DNA from: Saprospiraceae bacterium
GTDB lineage: Bacteria; Bacteroidota; Bacteroidia; Chitinophagales; Saprospiraceae
DNA: 64,000 bases
Direction of reading: 5' to 3'
NCBI GenBank assembly: GCA_016713025.1
Contig: JADJPZ010000004.1
Span: 1,116,001-1,180,000 of the forward strand
Below are positions 62,661 to 64,000 of the stretch, piece by piece (position 1 is the stretch's first letter; each line of letters begins with the position of its first letter). A program made the position numbers and the translations under genes. The notes under the pieces were generated by a model that worked only from the letters and a program-made list of their open reading frames with translations, was not told the DNA's origin and made no database searches.

Positions 62661-62733
62661 CGCGGGCAGTTTAAACAATTTAAGTGCAAAAATGGGATAC
62701 ACCTGGAAAATTCCTTATCTAAACAACATTGAT

Positions 62734-63744
62734 CTAAAACTCCATTCTTGAGAGCGGAGTTACACTTTGGTCTGAAAATAAGCCTTCCAAATATCTGTAA
62801 TAGCCTGTGATACCAATCATACCAGCATTGTCTGTACACAAGGAGAAAGGTGGAATGTAAGTCTGCCACCCAAAATTTTCGCTGGTTTCAATCAATCTTT
62901 TTCGCAAAAAATGATTGGCTGAAACACCTCCGGCAATGGCAATATGGTGGATACCTGTTTTTTTACTGGCTTTTATCAGCTTTTTAATTAAGATTTCGAC
63001 TATGGTAGTTTGGACAGAACAGCAGATATCATTTAGATTATTTTTGATAAATTGAGGATCGTTTTTGGTTTCTTTCTGCAGGAAATACAGAATAGATGTT
63101 TTCAGGCCACTAAAACTGAAATCAAGATCACTTACCTGAGGCTCTGGAAATGGAAACACATTTTTTCCATCCTTTGCAAGTTGGTCAATAACCGGACCAG
63201 CAGGGTAGGGCAATCCTAACATTTTTCCGGTCTTATCAAAGGCTTCTCCAGCAGCATCATCTATGGTGCTGCCCAAAATAATGAGATCAGTAAAGCTATT
63301 GACCTGCACGATCTGAGTATGTCCTCCGGAGACTGTAAGGCACAGGAACGGGAATGGTGGTTTGTTTTCTGTGGCAAAATGCGCCAATACATGTGCATGC
63401 ATATGTTGTACTTCAATCAAAGGAATATCTAAAGCCAAAGCCATACCTTTTGCAGTGGATACACCTACGATCAGACTGCCGAGCAAACCAGGCCCCCTTG
63501 TAAATGCTATAGCATCAAGATCGCCGACCTCAATGTCTGCATCTTTCAAACAAGTGTCTATCACCGGGATGATATTGGAAAGATGCTGCCTGCTGGCCAA
63601 TTCCGGGACCACGCCACCATAAATACTATGAATATCCTGATTGGCTGTAAGATTACTTACGATCTCTCCATCCTTGATGATGGCGGCACTGGTATCATCA
63701 CAGGAAGATTCAATAGCAAGGAGATAAATATTATTTTTTGACAA
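62734..63744 (-). CDS. tsaD: tRNA threonylcarbamoyladenosine synthesis protein TsaD
   Basis: A 336-residue TsaD, the transferase that puts the threonylcarbamoyl group on A37 of ANN-decoding tRNAs, with TsaB and TsaE. It shows LLAIESSCDDTSAAIIKDG, YGGVVPELASRQHLSNIIPV, ITFTRGPGLLGSLIVG-like IAFTRGPGLLGSLIVGVSTA, the metal ligands in VQHMHAHVLAHF, LCLTVSGGHTQIV and IAGGVSANHFLRKRL. The open frame reaches back to an ATG at 63864, but the first 40 residues are hydrophobic and foreign to the family, and the promoter box TACTTTTG lies within that stretch. The TTG at 63744, giving (M)SKNNIYLLAIESSCDD, is therefore preferred. Confidence 0.9.
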   Translation of the reverse strand: MSKNNIYLLAIESSCDDTSAAIIKDGEIVSNLTANQDIHSIYGGVVPELASRQHLSNIIPVIDTCLKDADIEVGDLDAIAFTRGPGLLGSLIVGVSTAKGMALALDIPLIEVQHMHAHVLAHFATENKPPFPFLCLTVSGGHTQIVQVNSFTDLIILGSTIDDAAGEAFDKTGKMLGLPYPAGPVIDQLAKDGKNVFPFPEPQVSDLDFSFSGLKTSILYFLQKETKNDPQFIKNNLNDICCSVQTTIVEILIKKLIKASKKTGIHHIAIAGGVSANHFLRKRLIETSENFGWQTYIPPFSLCTDNAGMIGITGYYRYLEGLFSDQSVTPLSRMEF

Positions 63745-63804
63745 GAAAGATTTTTGTTTTAGGGTTTTTATAAAAAAAAATGAATAAATTTGCCAACGAT
63801 ACAC

Positions 63805-63812
63805 CAAAAGTA
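63805..63812 (-). promoter_or_regulatory. -7 box TACTTTTG of tsaD
   Basis: Exact TAnnTTTG match on the minus strand, about 60 bases before the preferred TTG start and inside the apparent N-terminal extension. Confidence 0.5.
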
Positions 63813-63882
63813 TAAATTTGTGCATCATTATTTTTATTTTATCTGACAAAATCAATTTAATCACCTAAATTTTAACCAACGT

Positions 63883-64000
63883 ATGAGCAAAATAATTAAT
63901 ATAGTACTCGTCCTGATTACACTTGTTTTGGGATATTGGCTGTATTCTTCCATCAAAGATCCTATTGAGTTCAATCAGGAACTTGAAAAGAGAAAATTTG
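63883..64000 (+). CDS. Partial small membrane-anchored protein
   Basis: The start of a gene running off the right edge. The visible 39 residues begin MSKIINIVLVLITLVLGYWL, a single membrane helix, followed by YSSIKDPIEFNQELEKRKF. This form (one helix, then a xPIxFNxExxxR segment) resembles a conserved Bacteroidota protein of unknown function. It is divergent from tsaD. Confidence 0.7.
   Translation, partial: MSKIINIVLVLITLVLGYWLYSSIKDPIEFNQELEKRKF

Larger units (their letters stand above)
60738..62706. mobile_element. Family III TIR element carrying an IS110 insertion
   Basis: The left end GGGTGTATCCCAAAATTGCA and the right end, read on the other strand, GGTGTATCCCATTTTTGCAC, share about 20 of 24 positions. 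The 80-bp element at 45455-45534 has the same ends, so the original element was probably a short non-autonomous one, enlarged by IS110. The only protein coded inside is the IS110 transposase, which does not use such TIRs. Confidence 0.6.
60666..62724. mobile_element. Repeat A copy interrupted by a nested TIR element and IS110
   Basis: The two halves of repeat A (60666-60737 and 62707-62724) are joined in the intact copy at 55706-55789. Between them lies an element of 1969 bp (60738-62706). AAAATT occurs immediately on both sides (60732-60737 and 62707-62712) and is the likely 6-bp target duplication. Outer ends AATGTCGTTTAGTTAAG and (other strand) AATGTTGTTTAGATAAG form the inverted ends of repeat A itself. 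Confidence 0.65.

Noticed and set aside
60738..62706. Composite transposon with cargo
   Set aside because: Apart from the IS110 transposase, nothing between the inverted ends is coding; the element is better read as a short TIR element with an inserted IS.
62734..63864. TsaD with 40 extra N-terminal residues
   Set aside because: Hydrophobic extension not seen in the family, with a promoter box inside it; the TTG at 63744 gives the normal N-terminus.
1..64000. CRISPR array, prophage, toxin-antitoxin or defence island
   Set aside because: No regularly spaced direct repeats, no cas, phage structural or restriction genes; the only mobile protein found is the IS110 transposase.

Overview
The window looks like chromosomal DNA of a Bacteroidota member, most likely of the Saprospiraceae type; that taxonomic level is an inference. 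The DNA is AT-rich. Many genes are preceded by the Bacteroidota -7 promoter box TAnnTTTG. The gene content is characteristic: DUF1573, GLPGLI, DUF4296, LytS/LytTR, a fused alpha/beta 2-oxoacid dehydrogenase E1, a one-chain SecDF, BshC, a one-chain CcmF and an HU-CCDC81/SPOR-type protein. Coding density is normal and nearly all genes are housekeeping; there is no prophage, CRISPR array, defence island or secretion island.

Layout: 0-11.8 kb holds a DUF1573 fragment, a polyprenol-phosphate sugar transferase, fused E1, uvrB, nrdB and nrdA, pdhB and a pseudouridine synthase. 12-14 kb holds a LytS/LytTR two-component pair whose kinase carries an in-frame stop. 14-19 kb holds a lipoprotein, holA, a small HTH-like protein and an aminotransferase. 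19-23.6 kb is a ccmE-ccmF-DUF2520-small-gene operon. 24-30 kb is one giant alpha-2-macroglobulin-like gene. 30-35.5 kb holds tRNA-Pro(GGG), a SMUG2-like glycosylase, an OmpR/HisKA pair, an HU/SPOR-like protein, enoyl-CoA hydratase and a methyltransferase. 35.7-38.7 kb is a metY-metX methionine locus with a complex leader. 38.8-49 kb holds an MscS channel, methyltransferase, S9 peptidase, GNAT, an outer-membrane barrel and GLPGLI. 49.4-56.4 kb holds sixA-DUF4296, accD, bshC, pxpAB, a cysteine desulfurase and a LysM/BON protein. 57-64 kb holds secDF, a nested IS110 insertion, tsaD and a partial membrane protein.

The most interesting region is the metY leader. Reading on the minus strand it contains, in order, a promoter, a SAM-I (S-box) type aptamer, a ten-codon open reading frame encoding Met, eight consecutive Cys, Asn and stop, a strong stem-loop, and then metY. 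This suggests dual control of direct sulfhydrylation: SAM sensing plus ribosome-mediated sensing of cysteine supply.

The second theme is small non-autonomous repeats. At least four families of short elements with terminal inverted repeats occur between genes, often touching stop codons or filling a 5' leader. One forms a nested stack at 60.66-62.72 kb (repeat, then TIR element, then IS110), and its apparent empty site is visible at 55.7 kb. The IS110 copy has a -1 frame break and a structured upstream region that may encode its bridge RNA.
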